From Legionellaceae bacterium (lineage in GTDB: Bacteria; Pseudomonadota; Gammaproteobacteria; Legionellales; Legionellaceae), in contig JARGPP010000023.1 in NCBI GenBank assembly GCA_029210085.1, positions 1 to 63,039 on the forward strand: a stretch of 63,039 nucleotides of DNA, given 5' to 3'. The position numbers were made by a program, and so were the translations under genes. The notes below the pieces were generated by a model. The model made no database searches. It was not told the origin of the DNA and worked only from the letters and a program-made list of their open reading frames with translations. This document shows positions 1 to 8,713 of this stretch, piece by piece. Numbering within the stretch: position 1 is the first letter of the stretch; each line of letters starts with the position of its first letter.

Positions 1-123
1 TCACCAGATCTAAATCCAATTGAGAAATGCTGGGCAAATTTGAAAGATAAAATTAAAAAAATTATTGGGGGATGCGGGAGTTTGGCTGAAGCCGTCGATT
101 ATGCCTTTCAATCGATCATTTAA
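1..123 (+). pseudogene. IS630-family transposase, C-terminal tail (cut by window edge)
   Basis: The first 40 codons, open from base 1 to a TAA at 121-123, read SPDLNPIEKCWANLKDK and onward. This is the typical IS630/Tc1-like DDE transposase tail, with the last catalytic acid in the P.LNPIE motif. The rest of the gene lies outside the window, so I cannot tell whether the element is intact. The last dozen residues (LAEAVDYAFQSII) closely match the end of the internally deleted copy at 47650-47914, so the same IS occurs at least twice in this genome. Confidence 0.85.
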
Positions 124-156
124 AATTTAATCGACTATACAGAGTGACAACAATCA

Positions 157-1191
157 TCAGCCTTGTAATTCTTGCCATAAAGTAATAAATAAAACCATGA
201 CAATGGGCCCAACAAACAAACCAAGTAGCCCTAACGTTTCAAGCCCACCTAAAATACCAAATAAAACCGCTAAAAACGGCAACTTAATCGCTCCACCAAT
301 CAATACGGGCTTTACAAAGTGATCGGCTGTAAACATCACCGTTGTTCCCCATGCAACGACAATAACTGCTGCCAATAAGCTCCCATGAGACCAAAGCATC
401 ATTGCAACCACTGCAAATACCACAGGAACAACAAAAGGAATCATGGCAGAAACGCCTGTTAAAATACCCAATAATGTGGGGCCAGGTGCACCCACTAAGG
501 CGTAACAAGCCCCCATCAAAAAGCCAACGCCCATGCCCACTACAATTGTGCCATTCACCGTACCACGCAACGCGCCAGGCAGTTTTTTAACGTAACGATA
601 CCAGCGCCCACCTAAACAACTTTCGCCTACTTGATTGATGGTTTGAGTAATGGCCTGACCATCACGGTAGAAAAAGAAAAGAATCAACATCGTAAATCCA
701 ATTTGAAAGCCACGATGCGCCAGATTCAAACTAATGCGTTTGGCATAATAACTGACTGGCGTTAATGAAAGATGTAGATTTGAGATTAAGTGCTTAATAT
801 GACCCGGCTCACCTAAGTTTTTATCCCAATAAGTAACCATTTCTTTACCCACAAACGGAATATCTTGTAAAAAAGAAGGCACTTCTCCACCATGCCGATT
901 CAAAACTTGTAAATAATTCAAAAATATCTGTAAGTCTTTTACCACAACACTAACAAGCCAACTGACTGGTGTAATAAATAACACCGCGAGCAACGTGGTA
1001 AACAAAAAAGCGGATATATTTTTTTGTTTACCAAACAAACGTTCCCAGCGCTGATACAATGGATAGGTCGCAATCGTGATAATACCTGCCCAAACAATTG
1101 AGGGAATAAAACGATGAATAATAAATAACGTCAGTAAAACCACCGCAACGGTTAGCGTCATGCTAATCAATTCTTTATGATTCTCATTCAT
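157..1191 (-). CDS. AI-2E family transporter (PerM/UPF0118-type permease)
   Basis: A 344-residue polytopic membrane protein. Two hydrophobic helices at the N terminus are followed by a long soluble middle (about residues 75-160) and then a run of helices. The conserved C-terminal glycine/proline-rich part reads KLPFLAVLFGILGGLETLG and GLFVGPIVMVLF. Length and layout fit the AI-2E/PerM family, whose members export small molecules or act in ion and autoinducer flux; the substrate here is unknown. The start codon overlaps the pgpA stop by one base, so the two are probably co-transcribed. The gene ends just beside the IS630 tail, which lies on the other strand. Confidence 0.85.
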   Translation of the reverse strand: MNENHKELISMTLTVAVVLLTLFIIHRFIPSIVWAGIITIATYPLYQRWERLFGKQKNISAFLFTTLLAVLFITPVSWLVSVVVKDLQIFLNYLQVLNRHGGEVPSFLQDIPFVGKEMVTYWDKNLGEPGHIKHLISNLHLSLTPVSYYAKRISLNLAHRGFQIGFTMLILFFFYRDGQAITQTINQVGESCLGGRWYRYVKKLPGALRGTVNGTIVVGMGVGFLMGACYALVGAPGPTLLGILTGVSAMIPFVVPVVFAVVAMMLWSHGSLLAAVIVVAWGTTVMFTADHFVKPVLIGGAIKLPFLAVLFGILGGLETLGLLGLFVGPIVMVLFITLWQELQG

Positions 1192-1697
1192 CAGCTTGCT
1201 CCAGGAGTATATAAATGACTCATGATTTGCAAAATAAAAAAAGCAGGGATTGCGGCCAATACATCATCTAACATAATGCCAAGCCCACCGCCAACACGTT
1301 TATCAACCCATCGAATCGGATGAGGTTTCCAAATATCAAATAAACGAAATAAAACAAATCCAAGTACAATCCAAACCCAATGTAATGGCACCAAAAACAT
1401 TGTTAATAAATAACCAACAATTTCATCCCATACAATGCCGCCATAATCATGCTCACCTAAATCACGTGATACTTTTTCACACACAAATATACCGCCCAAA
1501 AAAGCCAGTAAAGTCAGTAAAAGATATATTTTTGAATTGAATAAAAAAGCAAGCACACAATAAACAGGAATAGCAGCCAGTGTGCCAAATGTTCCTGGTG
1601 CCACCGGCGAAAGCCCGGTGCCAAACCCAAAAGCCAAACAATAAATAGGATCTTTCCAAACCTTTCTAAAAGATACATGAGTCATATGCTGCCCCAT
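1191..1697 (-). CDS. pgpA: Phosphatidylglycerophosphatase A
   Basis: A 168-residue membrane enzyme that dephosphorylates phosphatidylglycerol phosphate in the inner membrane, the last step of phosphatidylglycerol synthesis. Visible family motifs are FGFGTGLSPVAPGTFGTLAA near residues 24-43 and VWDEIVGYLL near residue 89, which holds the acidic residues of the active site. Three to four membrane segments are evident. An internal ATG at 1685 has a GGGG six bases upstream and is a plausible alternative start (MTHVSF). It lies just downstream of nusB, as in many gammaproteobacteria where nusB, thiL and pgpA are neighbours; thiL is absent here. Confidence 0.9.
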   Translation of the reverse strand: MGQHMTHVSFRKVWKDPIYCLAFGFGTGLSPVAPGTFGTLAAIPVYCVLAFLFNSKIYLLLTLLAFLGGIFVCEKVSRDLGEHDYGGIVWDEIVGYLLTMFLVPLHWVWIVLGFVLFRLFDIWKPHPIRWVDKRVGGGLGIMLDDVLAAIPAFFILQIMSHLYTPGAS

Positions 1698-1706
1698 AGA
1701 AACACT

Positions 1707-2132
1707 TTAGTCTGCTTTTATTTCAGCGGCTCGGACTTGTTTTGCTAAATGATTTAAAACCCCATTCACGTAGCGATGTCCATCCTGAGCACCAAAGGTT
1801 TTAGCTAAATTAACAGACTCATCTAAAATCACCCGATAAGGGGTCTCTAGCACATCCGTTAATTCAAAAGCCCCTAAACGTAATATCGCAAGCTCAATTA
1901 GATTAATATTTTTAAACGGCCTATCTAAAAAAGGCAAAAGGACTTCATCAAGTCGTACTTCTGCTTCTTCTACACCATAAAACAACCGGCAAAAATAATC
2001 AAAATCCACTTTATCATTCCCATGAATCGCACGAAATTGTGCTTCAATTTCTGTCATTTCTGCTTTTGAAACAAAGCGCTGATAAATGGCTTGTAAAGCA
2101 ATCTTCCTCGCACGCCGTCTACCTTTTATCAT
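1707..2132 (-). CDS. nusB: Transcription antitermination factor NusB
   Basis: An all-helical RNA-binding protein that binds boxA RNA with NusE/S10 and supports antitermination of rRNA operons. The N-terminal arginine-rich start (IKGRRRARKIALQAIYQ) and the C-terminal segment VILDESVNLAKTFGAQDGHRYVNGVLN are the family signatures. An upstream ATG at 2171 would overlap nrdR by 35 bases. I prefer the ATG at 2132, which starts at the conserved arginine patch and follows the nrdR stop by four bases, giving 141 residues, a normal size. It sits in a glyA-nrdR-nusB-pgpA run on the minus strand. Confidence 0.93.
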   Translation of the reverse strand: MIKGRRRARKIALQAIYQRFVSKAEMTEIEAQFRAIHGNDKVDFDYFCRLFYGVEEAEVRLDEVLLPFLDRPFKNINLIELAILRLGAFELTDVLETPYRVILDESVNLAKTFGAQDGHRYVNGVLNHLAKQVRAAEIKAD

Positions 2133-2136
2133 TTGT

Positions 2137-2613
2137 TTATCTATCGCCACAAGAAGCCCCTGACTCATCATTTATTTGTTCAATGGCCTCACGAAAATCA
2201 CTCACATCTTTAAATCGTTTATAAACAGACGCAAAACGAACATAAGCAACATGATCAAGCCCATACAACTGCTCCATCACCCAATCCCCTAATTTACGTG
2301 AATCAATTTCACGCTCACCATAGCGCCTTATTTTTTGCAAAATAGAAGCCACAGCATCTTCAAGCGCATCAGCACTCACTGGACGCTTCTCAAGGGCACG
2401 TAACATCCCTGCTCGTAAATTATCTAACTGAAACATCTCTCGCCGACCATCTCTTTTAACAACCATCGGCATCACCAATTCGGGCGTTTCAAATGTTGTA
2501 AAACGTTCTTGACAAAGCAAACACTGTCGTCTTCTACGTACTTGCTCACCTTCAGCAACCAAACGTGAATCAATCACTTTGGTTTCATCTGCATGACAAA
2601 ATGGACAATACAT
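2137..2613 (-). CDS. nrdR: Transcriptional repressor NrdR
   Basis: A zinc-ribbon plus ATP-cone repressor of ribonucleotide reductase genes. The N-terminal zinc ribbon is [15 protein letters not shown] with a second pair CLLC around residues 31-37. The ATP-cone follows from about residue 49 ([19 protein letters not shown]). The length of 158 residues is normal, and placement downstream of glyA is conserved in gammaproteobacteria. By family knowledge it senses ATP/dATP and binds NrdR boxes; no nrd gene lies in this window, so its targets are elsewhere. Confidence 0.95.
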   Translation of the reverse strand: MYCPFCHADETKVIDSRLVAEGEQVRRRRQCLLCQERFTTFETPELVMPMVVKRDGRREMFQLDNLRAGMLRALEKRPVSADALEDAVASILQKIRRYGEREIDSRKLGDWVMEQLYGLDHVAYVRFASVYKRFKDVSDFREAIEQINDESGASCGDR

Positions 2614-2625
2614 CTTTATTAAACC

Positions 2626-3879
2626 TTACTGATAGACAGGAAATTCCCTGCATAAAGCAAGCACATGCTCACGTGTTTTCTGAATGGTTTTTTCATTTTC
2701 AATATCATCTAACACATCAGCCATCCAGTGGGCTACTTGCTTCACTTCCGGCTCACAAAATCCACGCGTTGTTATTGCAGGTGTTCCCAAACGTAATCCA
2801 CTCGTAACAAACGGTGAACGCGTCTCATTAGGTACTGTGTTTTTATTCAATGTTAAGTTTGCACGACCCAAAGCGATTTCAGCATCCTTTCCTGTGATAC
2901 CTTTTTCTGTCAAATTAACCAACATCAAATGGTTATCAGTCCCTCCTGAAACCAATGGATACTCTCGCTCAATGAATACTTCGGCCATGGCTTTTGCATT
3001 GAGCAGCACTTGGCATTGATAGTCTTTAAAATCAGGTTGTAACGCTTCTTCAAACGCAACCGCTTTTGCTGCAATAACATGCATTAAGGGGCCACCTTGC
3101 GTGCCCGGAAACACTGCAGAATTTATCTTTTTCTGAATGGCTTCATTGGCCTTACCTAGAATCACCCCACCTCGTGGTCCGCGCAAAGTTTTATGTGTGG
3201 TACTGGTTACAACATCAGCATAAGGCACGGGCGATGGATACAAGTCAACCGCCACCAAACCGGCTACATGTGCCATGTCAGCCATTAAATAAGCGCCCAC
3301 CTCATCTGCAAGCATACGAAATCGAGCCCAATCAACCACTCGCGAATAGGCTGAAAATCCTGCAATAATTAGTTTTGGCTTTTCTTTAAGCACCTGCTTT
3401 TCAAGCGCTGCATAATCAATTAGTCCCGTTGCATCATCCAGACCATAAGAAACAATATCGTATAATTGACCCGAAAAATTAACCGGTGAACCATGTGTCA
3501 GATGCCCGCCATCAGGTAAAGCCATACCCAGCACTTTATCCCCTGGGCTTAACAGTGCCATCATCACAGCAGCATTGGCTTGAGACCCAGAATGTGGCTG
3601 CACATTTGCAAAATCTGCGCCGAATAATTGTTTCACGCGCTCAATTGCTAAAATTTCGACTTGATCAACATACTCACATCCACCGTAATATCGCTTATTG
3701 GGATAACCTTCAGCATATTTATTAGTGAGCAACGAACCTTGCGCTTCAAGCACACGTGGACTTACATAATTTTCAGAGGCAATCAGTTCAATATGGTCTT
3801 CTTGGCGCACACGCTCAGACTCCATTGCTTGCCACAAAGCGTCATCAAAAGTAGCTATTTTATCGTGATAATCGAACAT
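2626..3879 (-). CDS. glyA: Serine hydroxymethyltransferase
   Basis: A PLP enzyme that interconverts serine and glycine while charging tetrahydrofolate with a one-carbon unit. The 417-residue length is standard. The PLP lysine is K230 in [14 protein letters not shown], and [10 protein letters not shown] (about 96-105) and the DMAHVAGL segment (201-208) are the other cofactor-site signatures. It heads the minus-strand group glyA-nrdR-nusB-pgpA. A promoter-like sequence lies 40-70 bases upstream. Confidence 0.97.
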   Translation of the reverse strand: MFDYHDKIATFDDALWQAMESERVRQEDHIELIASENYVSPRVLEAQGSLLTNKYAEGYPNKRYYGGCEYVDQVEILAIERVKQLFGADFANVQPHSGSQANAAVMMALLSPGDKVLGMALPDGGHLTHGSPVNFSGQLYDIVSYGLDDATGLIDYAALEKQVLKEKPKLIIAGFSAYSRVVDWARFRMLADEVGAYLMADMAHVAGLVAVDLYPSPVPYADVVTSTTHKTLRGPRGGVILGKANEAIQKKINSAVFPGTQGGPLMHVIAAKAVAFEEALQPDFKDYQCQVLLNAKAMAEVFIEREYPLVSGGTDNHLMLVNLTEKGITGKDAEIALGRANLTLNKNTVPNETRSPFVTSGLRLGTPAITTRGFCEPEVKQVAHWMADVLDDIENEKTIQKTREHVLALCREFPVYQ

Positions 3880-3918
3880 GAGCCATCCTTATAAAACAAG
3901 CTATAAATTGCAACAGTC

Positions 3919-3946
3919 ATGATAGCATGGTGTTCAATTTAAGCAA
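3919..3946 (-). promoter_or_regulatory. Candidate sigma-70 promoter of glyA
   Basis: On the minus strand a TTGCTT -35 (3941-3946) and a TATCAT -10 (3919-3924) are separated by 16 bases, about 40 bases upstream of the glyA start. Read by eye only. The downstream PurR site known in some gammaproteobacteria is not obvious here. Confidence 0.4.
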
Positions 3947-4232
3947 CATTTTTTCTAAGTTCAGGCATCTATTCAAAGCGAGTCACAAAGCATTTTAGCA
4001 TGATGCGATTTGGTACATGAGAACAGATTGCATTTCTTTTATGATTGCATGAATTATATATGCATATAAAGAGTATGAAGGCCTTATAATGCCATCCTTG
4101 GCATTCATTCCCGAACTCATGTAAAAACTGTCTTTAAGGGATATCGCAGCTCTCAAAGCAATTAAATTTGATATGGAAAAAATAATATCCAGTCCTGTGG
4201 AGCGAGGCAAAACCGCTTAAATTTAGCTTAAA
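3947..4232. other. Gene-poor stretch between glyA and the pseudopilin gene
   Basis: With the glyA upstream region this makes a gap of about 350 bases without a convincing gene. A 71-codon open frame on the minus strand (3995-4210) has no recognisable motif and no ribosome-binding site. A perfect 7-base inverted repeat, AATGCCA-TCCT-TGGCATT, lies at 4088-4105 and could form a small hairpin. I see nothing else supportable here. Confidence 0.5.
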
Positions 4233-4727
4233 TCAACCCAATTTAACCCCAGTCTTTATTCGACCAAAACGATTCACAACCCATTTTTCAGCAGAAAAAA
4301 AAGACCCCTCTAAAATAAAGTAACCATTCATCGCTAAGCTTTCAACCCGGTGGCTAATGATTAATTTATCTTGCCCAAGAAAGCCATGCCAAGTGAGTTG
4401 TACATGCTCTTTAAAATGCCATTGCCATACATGTATATCGACCGATTGTTTATTTTGAGTTTGCAACTTTATTGCTAATGCCCAGTTATTTTCTGTATTC
4501 GAAGGAGATAAAATAAGCGTTTCTCCACGCAAGAAAGCCGTATTTCGCGCAAAAGCGAGGGATCGTTCGATATCATGAAACAACACACGTTTCATCTGTT
4601 GAACACGCCACACCTTCCAATGATGTGCACCTTGCGTGAATAGTCCTCCTACAATCAAAAGCACAATCAATGTACTGACCCAGGTAAAACCCGTTTGTTG
4701 TTTTTTTTTCATTCGTGTACTTATCAT
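4233..4727 (-). CDS. GspH/FimT-like pseudopilin
   Basis: The N terminus is KKKQQTGFTWVSTLIVLLIVGGLF. That is a short basic leader, a Gly-Phe prepilin peptidase site and a hydrophobic helix, the layout of type II secretion or type IV pilus minor pilins. The remaining 130 residues fit the small beta-rich GspH/FimT head. The position five residues after cleavage is Ser where most pilins have Glu, a change otherwise typical of tip-type minor pseudopilins such as GspK. The start is either the ATG at 4727 or the one at 4712, which gives the shorter leader. It stands alone, away from other secretion genes; gspL/gspM are at 29.6-31.3 kb. Confidence 0.65.
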   Translation of the reverse strand: MISTRMKKKQQTGFTWVSTLIVLLIVGGLFTQGAHHWKVWRVQQMKRVLFHDIERSLAFARNTAFLRGETLILSPSNTENNWALAIKLQTQNKQSVDIHVWQWHFKEHVQLTWHGFLGQDKLIISHRVESLAMNGYFILEGSFFSAEKWVVNRFGRIKTGVKLG

Positions 4728-4832
4728 CCGTGCGTTTATATTTTTAGCTTCTATGCAATATATATTTTAAAAATTATCATGGCCGTAGCGTAAGAATCCG
4801 AGACATCCCTGTCTTCAGAATCAAAACAACGT

Positions 4833-5981
4833 TTAAACGGTCGAAGATAAATGCTGTGTTGATAACGGCATTGTGGGTACGACTTGCTGACCGCCACTAT
4901 TAAGAAACAAATAAGGATTGTTAGCATGTTTCACCATTTCAACGGCTTGTGATGCTTGATAAACCGTTAAAGCCATTGAGCTCTCTCCAAATGAATCAGC
5001 AACTTCTTTATGTGCTGCCCCTATCGCTCTAATCGCTTGGGCTTCAGCATCAGCACGTGTTTTTGTGGCAACAGCTTCAGCTTCAGAACTAATTTTCAGT
5101 GTGCTCGCTTTTTGCTCTGCAGCTAATTGCTCCGATTCTGTTTGTGATTGAATTACCGCCCTTTGTGCTAATTGGTGTGCTAAATCAGTATCATTAATTG
5201 TCCAACTGGTCACGCCAAGAGAGAGCAATTCTATTCCGATATCTTTCAAATTTGCCTTCAGTGAATCAGTGATTTCATCAAGAATAGCTGATAGTCCAGC
5301 TTTTGCGTCACCCGTAGTCGAACCGGTGGTGCTCCCCCCCTCAAGTATGACATTAGTTGCTTTAGGCGCAAAATCTGCAAGTGTATGAGAACCTACAATT
5401 TTTGAAATGGTCATTTCAGCACGTTCAATAATGGAGGCTTGAATGTCATGAATGCAACCTAACGCTTTTTGAGGATCTATAATTTGATAACGTACATCTG
5501 GCTTTAAAGTTAAGCCAACATTATCACTCGTAGAAGCAATGACTTCATGCAATTTATTGGTTTCTTGTTTAATAGAAACAAATTCTTGAAATATATGGCT
5601 AGGATCGTCAATCAGGTGCTGACCTTCTTGTAAAATTTCAAGCACACCCTGGTTTCGTGTTTGAGCAACTTGACCTGTACTGACAGTAATAATTTTATAA
5701 CGATCTAATTCTATTATATCTTGTGAAAGAGACTGAGGTCGACATGGATAATTTTCCCATGGAAAAATAGAATGCCGTCCTGGTGGCAACAAAGTCATTT
5801 CACCACGCGCGTTACTCCGAAGTCCAATGCTCCCATCTTTAATGATAATCGTTGTTAACCATAAATAAAGCGCGCCTAAGCCAAATGTCATCACTGAAAA
5901 CAACCATTTGTTAACCTCTCGTCCTGCTTCTTTCTGAGCCTGATTATAATCCTTTTTGAATTTATCTAAATTAAATTTCAT
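4833..5981 (-). CDS. SPFH/band-7 (prohibitin-like) membrane protein
   Basis: A 382-residue protein with one membrane segment at about residues 26-47, then an SPFH domain (about 50-260) and an Ala/Glu/Lys/Gln-rich coiled coil (about 270-330: LAEQKASTLKISSEAEAVA). This is the standard stomatin/flotillin architecture. Such proteins form large oligomers that organise membrane domains and often accompany proteases; no NfeD or FtsH partner is adjacent here. The C-terminal tail (NSGGQQVVPTMPLSTQHLS) is low in complexity. The gene appears monocistronic and its specific role is unknown. Confidence 0.8.
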   Translation of the reverse strand: MKFNLDKFKKDYNQAQKEAGREVNKWLFSVMTFGLGALYLWLTTIIIKDGSIGLRSNARGEMTLLPPGRHSIFPWENYPCRPQSLSQDIIELDRYKIITVSTGQVAQTRNQGVLEILQEGQHLIDDPSHIFQEFVSIKQETNKLHEVIASTSDNVGLTLKPDVRYQIIDPQKALGCIHDIQASIIERAEMTISKIVGSHTLADFAPKATNVILEGGSTTGSTTGDAKAGLSAILDEITDSLKANLKDIGIELLSLGVTSWTINDTDLAHQLAQRAVIQSQTESEQLAAEQKASTLKISSEAEAVATKTRADAEAQAIRAIGAAHKEVADSFGESSMALTVYQASQAVEMVKHANNPYLFLNSGGQQVVPTMPLSTQHLSSTV

Positions 5982-6118
5982 GGCAACTTCCTCTAAATCA
6001 AAAAAAGAGCCCGAAAGTTACCACAAAACCGCATATATGTAAATATAAAAAACAATTTGAATTAAAATACACATCATTTTTGTGAGTCAATACGTGCCCC
6101 TATACCCATCACAAACAC

Positions 6119-6502
6119 TTAGTTCATGCCTAATCTCAATACCAAACATCCCAAAACTTCATATGCTTTCCTTTTTTCAAGAGGATACATCAGTAAGGTA
6201 GCTGGATGAGGTAACACCATGAGATCATGGCGAGCGTGCTCTACTACAATATCGCCTAATATAATACTCACTACGCCCTGTTGTTTATCTTGCAGTAAGT
6301 CTTCGGAGAATTGCTTAATAGAAACCTGGGAAGCATCTAACCCAATGCTTTGAAACATCACATTAACCAGCATTCGTTCGTCTGACTTTAAATTAATATT
6401 GTCAACTAACACTAAAACCTGGGTACTTTTCGAATCATCACGAGAAACCCATGGATTAATTCCCATGGTCTGCAAATAATATAATTGGTTGTTATTCGAC
6501 AT
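6119..6502 (-). CDS. Putative DNA polymerase III psi subunit (HolD-like)
   Basis: A 127-residue protein. Its start ([17 protein letters not shown]) resembles HolD, where the N-terminal LGI.W segment contacts the chi subunit. The C-terminal part, [21 protein letters not shown], resembles the end of the uracil-DNA glycosylase fold (HPA.LL...KR..W..L), which fits because psi proteins have a UDG-like fold lacking the catalytic residues. If correct, it links the clamp loader to single-strand-binding protein via chi. The start overlaps the end of pyrF by 11 bases, so they are co-transcribed. A degenerate UDG relative is the main alternative. Confidence 0.5.
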   Translation of the reverse strand: MSNNNQLYYLQTMGINPWVSRDDSKSTQVLVLVDNINLKSDERMLVNVMFQSIGLDASQVSIKQFSEDLLQDKQQGVVSIILGDIVVEHARHDLMVLPHPATLLMYPLEKRKAYEVLGCLVLRLGMN

Positions 6503-7151
6503 CTGATAATATCGCTTCTAATGTCGCAACAGGATTGTCTGCGCGTGTAATTGAACGCCCAATCACCGCATAATCAGTTCCCAAAGACTTTGCTTCTTGA
6601 GGCGTCACCACCCGTTTTTGATCATCCATATTATCACCCAATAAGCGAATGCCAGGCGTTACCGTTAAAAAATCATGTCCACATGCTATTTTTAAGCGAG
6701 GAACTTCAAGTGCCGAACACACCACGCCATCTAATCCTGCTTTTTTTGCAAGCATTGCTAAGTCAGTCACTTGTGTTTCAGATGCTTCAAGGCTTGTCAG
6801 CACCGTGACCGCAATTAAATATGGCTTTTTATCACCCAACTCATCTAATGCTGCACGTGCTGCTTGCATCATTGGAAAGCCACCTGATGCATGTACATTA
6901 AGCATCCAAACCCCTAAATCTGCAACAGACCGACATGCTGCTGCAACAGTATTAGGAATATCATGAAATTTCAAATCTAAAAAAACACGAAAACCTTTTA
7001 TCACTAAGTCGCGAACAAACGCTGGCCCAAACCGTGTAAAGGCTTCAAGGCCGACTTTTAAAACACAATCATCAGGACTCAATGTATCGACAAACGCTAA
7101 TGCCTTTGCTTGATTATCGATATCAAGCGCTACAATAACCTGCATAAGCAT
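6492..7151 (-). CDS. pyrF: Orotidine 5'-phosphate decarboxylase
   Basis: Decarboxylates OMP to UMP, the last step of de novo pyrimidine synthesis. The catalytic [10 protein letters not shown] motif holds D59, K61 and D64, with K32 in CVLKVGLE; phosphate-binding segments TPGIRL and AVIGRSI follow. The length of 219 residues is normal for the short bacterial type. Its ATG overlaps the lapB stop, and AGGAG sits four bases before it; a second ATG at 7145 (MQVIVALD) is also possible. The lapA-lapB-pyrF order is the usual gammaproteobacterial one. Confidence 0.96.
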   Translation of the reverse strand: MLMQVIVALDIDNQAKALAFVDTLSPDDCVLKVGLEAFTRFGPAFVRDLVIKGFRVFLDLKFHDIPNTVAAACRSVADLGVWMLNVHASGGFPMMQAARAALDELGDKKPYLIAVTVLTSLEASETQVTDLAMLAKKAGLDGVVCSALEVPRLKIACGHDFLTVTPGIRLLGDNMDDQKRVVTPQEAKSLGTDYAVIGRSITRADNPVATLEAILSDVE

Positions 7152-8320
7152 TAATCTCCTTCTAAACCATGAATCGGCTTAGTTCGCCCCCACTGCTTAC
7201 AACTCGGGCACAGCCAATGCAACAATTTACCTGCATAGCCACAATGACCACAACGATAGATAGGCTTATTATCTAAAAATTTACTGGTAATTGCATAAAG
7301 CATTTGTAATTTATCACGCACAATGCCGTGTGTTGATTCTAAATGCCATTGAATCAATTGATTTAACCCACGTATTGAAGGATATCGACTGAGTTGAACA
7401 GACACAAAATCAACCGCCATATCCAACCCTTTTTCTTCCCGAAAATATTCGCCAATAGCAAAAATAACAGATGAGCTTGGATAATCAGATAATGCATTTT
7501 CCAAGTAACTCACACATTCATCCATCATATTAAGCTCTGTACATGCCTCTAATAAAGGGTCTATGACCTCCGAGAAAAATGCTGCATCTTGTACAAGTAC
7601 ACGTTTTAAAGCTCGAATGGCTGATTTATAGCGTGTTTGTTTCATTTCTATTTTTGCAAGCATCAAGCTTGCTCGAACAGATTTTTTATCTACGAGTAAA
7701 GCTTGCTTCACTAGCGCATGCGCTTTATCTTCTATACCTTCTCGCAATGCCTTTTCTGCCATTTCGCAATAATAATGCCCTGCCTCTGCACTCATACTAT
7801 TGCCTGTTACTAACTCAAGCTTCTTCAAAATATCAAGCGCCTTTTCCCAAGCTTTTTCTTGCTGATAAATCGCAACCAAACCGCGCAAGCTACTTGCATC
7901 AGGTGTACCGCCTAACTCAACCACTTCGATGAAAATACGCTCTGCTCTATCAAAAACACCCGCACTCATATAATCTTCAGCTAACGCCATCAATGCTGCT
8001 TTACGCTGCATCACCCGTAACTGAGGTCTCGCAATCAAGTTTTGATGTATTCGAATCGCACGATCCACCTCGCCGCGACGACGAAATAAACTGCCAAGTG
8101 CTAGATGTGTTTCAACCGTTTCACTATCTACTTCTAAAAGTTTAATGAAAATATCTACTGCCTTATCAGGCTGTTCATTCAATAAGTAATTGAGTCCAAC
8201 CACATATTCACGTGATAAATGATTGTGCTCATCAGGCTGCTGCACCGAATAATTACGTCGCGCAACCCACCAACCAGAAAAAGCTGCTGCAGGAAGAAGC
8301 ATGGGCCAAAAATGAATCAT
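7151..8320 (-). CDS. lapB: Lipopolysaccharide assembly protein B (TPR + rubredoxin-like zinc domain)
   Basis: A 389-residue inner-membrane-anchored protein. It has an N-terminal helix (about 4-19), tandem TPR repeats (about 40-330) and a C-terminal zinc site of the form CGHCG...CPSC (about 357-375). In E. coli, LapB (YciM) recruits LpxC to FtsH and so sets LPS levels. The order rpsA, lapA, lapB, pyrF agrees with this identification. The stop overlaps the pyrF start, and lapA lies 27 bases upstream. Confidence 0.92.
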   Translation of the reverse strand: MIHFWPMLLPAAAFSGWWVARRNYSVQQPDEHNHLSREYVVGLNYLLNEQPDKAVDIFIKLLEVDSETVETHLALGSLFRRRGEVDRAIRIHQNLIARPQLRVMQRKAALMALAEDYMSAGVFDRAERIFIEVVELGGTPDASSLRGLVAIYQQEKAWEKALDILKKLELVTGNSMSAEAGHYYCEMAEKALREGIEDKAHALVKQALLVDKKSVRASLMLAKIEMKQTRYKSAIRALKRVLVQDAAFFSEVIDPLLEACTELNMMDECVSYLENALSDYPSSSVIFAIGEYFREEKGLDMAVDFVSVQLSRYPSIRGLNQLIQWHLESTHGIVRDKLQMLYAITSKFLDNKPIYRCGHCGYAGKLLHWLCPSCKQWGRTKPIHGLEGD

Positions 8321-8347
8321 ATATAGCGTTCCTTTCGCACGTGCTAT

Positions 8348-8641
8348 TTAATCTTTCAAAGGAATTTCACGTAAGTTTTTAATTTCTTTCTCCATCATTT
8401 TTAACTGGGTATTCAACTGACGATACTTACCTCTTCGATACCAATACCGACCTAAAAAAATAAGCCCCCCCATTAAAATACCTAACGAAAACGAAACAAG
8501 CATTAAAACAGAAATAGGCATACTTAACGTTTTAAAGTATAAATTTAACGTGGCAGAAGTTGCATTTAAAGCAGCAAAAATAACACCCAATAAAATCAAA
8601 CACAAATAAAAAATCATCATGATTAAACGCATGAAATTCAT
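8348..8641 (-). CDS. lapA: Lipopolysaccharide assembly protein A (DUF1049)
   Basis: A 97-residue protein with two membrane helices (about 4-25 and 40-63) and a short charged cytoplasmic tail (about 64-97, predicted coiled coil KMMEKEIKNLREI). This is the LapA/YciS plan. It works with LapB in LPS assembly. The gene lies downstream of rpsA, but a strong terminator separates them, so it probably has its own promoter or depends on read-through. The ihfB gene that lies between rpsA and lapA in enterobacteria is absent. Confidence 0.88.
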   Translation of the reverse strand: MNFMRLIMMIFYLCLILLGVIFAALNATSATLNLYFKTLSMPISVLMLVSFSLGILMGGLIFLGRYWYRRGKYRQLNTQLKMMEKEIKNLREIPLKD

Positions 8642-8652
8642 CCTTTTTTGAT

Positions 8653-8682
8653 ATAAAAAAAGCGTAGTAAACTACGCTTTTT
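8653..8682 (-). terminator. Rho-independent terminator after rpsA
   Basis: A 12-base perfect inverted repeat (8657-8668 paired with 8671-8682, core AGCGTAGT/ACTACGCT) with a two-base loop, followed on the minus strand by a run of T. It lies about 30 bases after the rpsA stop and just before lapA. Confidence 0.85.
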
Positions 8683-8713
8683 CTAAGAAATAAAAATCAA
8701 CAAGCATTAAACA

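Noticed and set aside
3995-4210. 71-codon open frame on the minus strand between glyA and the pseudopilin gene
   Set aside because: No ribosome-binding site, no motif and unusual composition; it includes the hairpin at 4088-4105. Not supported as a gene.
5334-5340. Seven-C run in the SPFH gene as a slippage site
   Set aside because: Seven bases is within ordinary range and similar runs occur at about 48479 and 50369; only the 11-base tract stands out.
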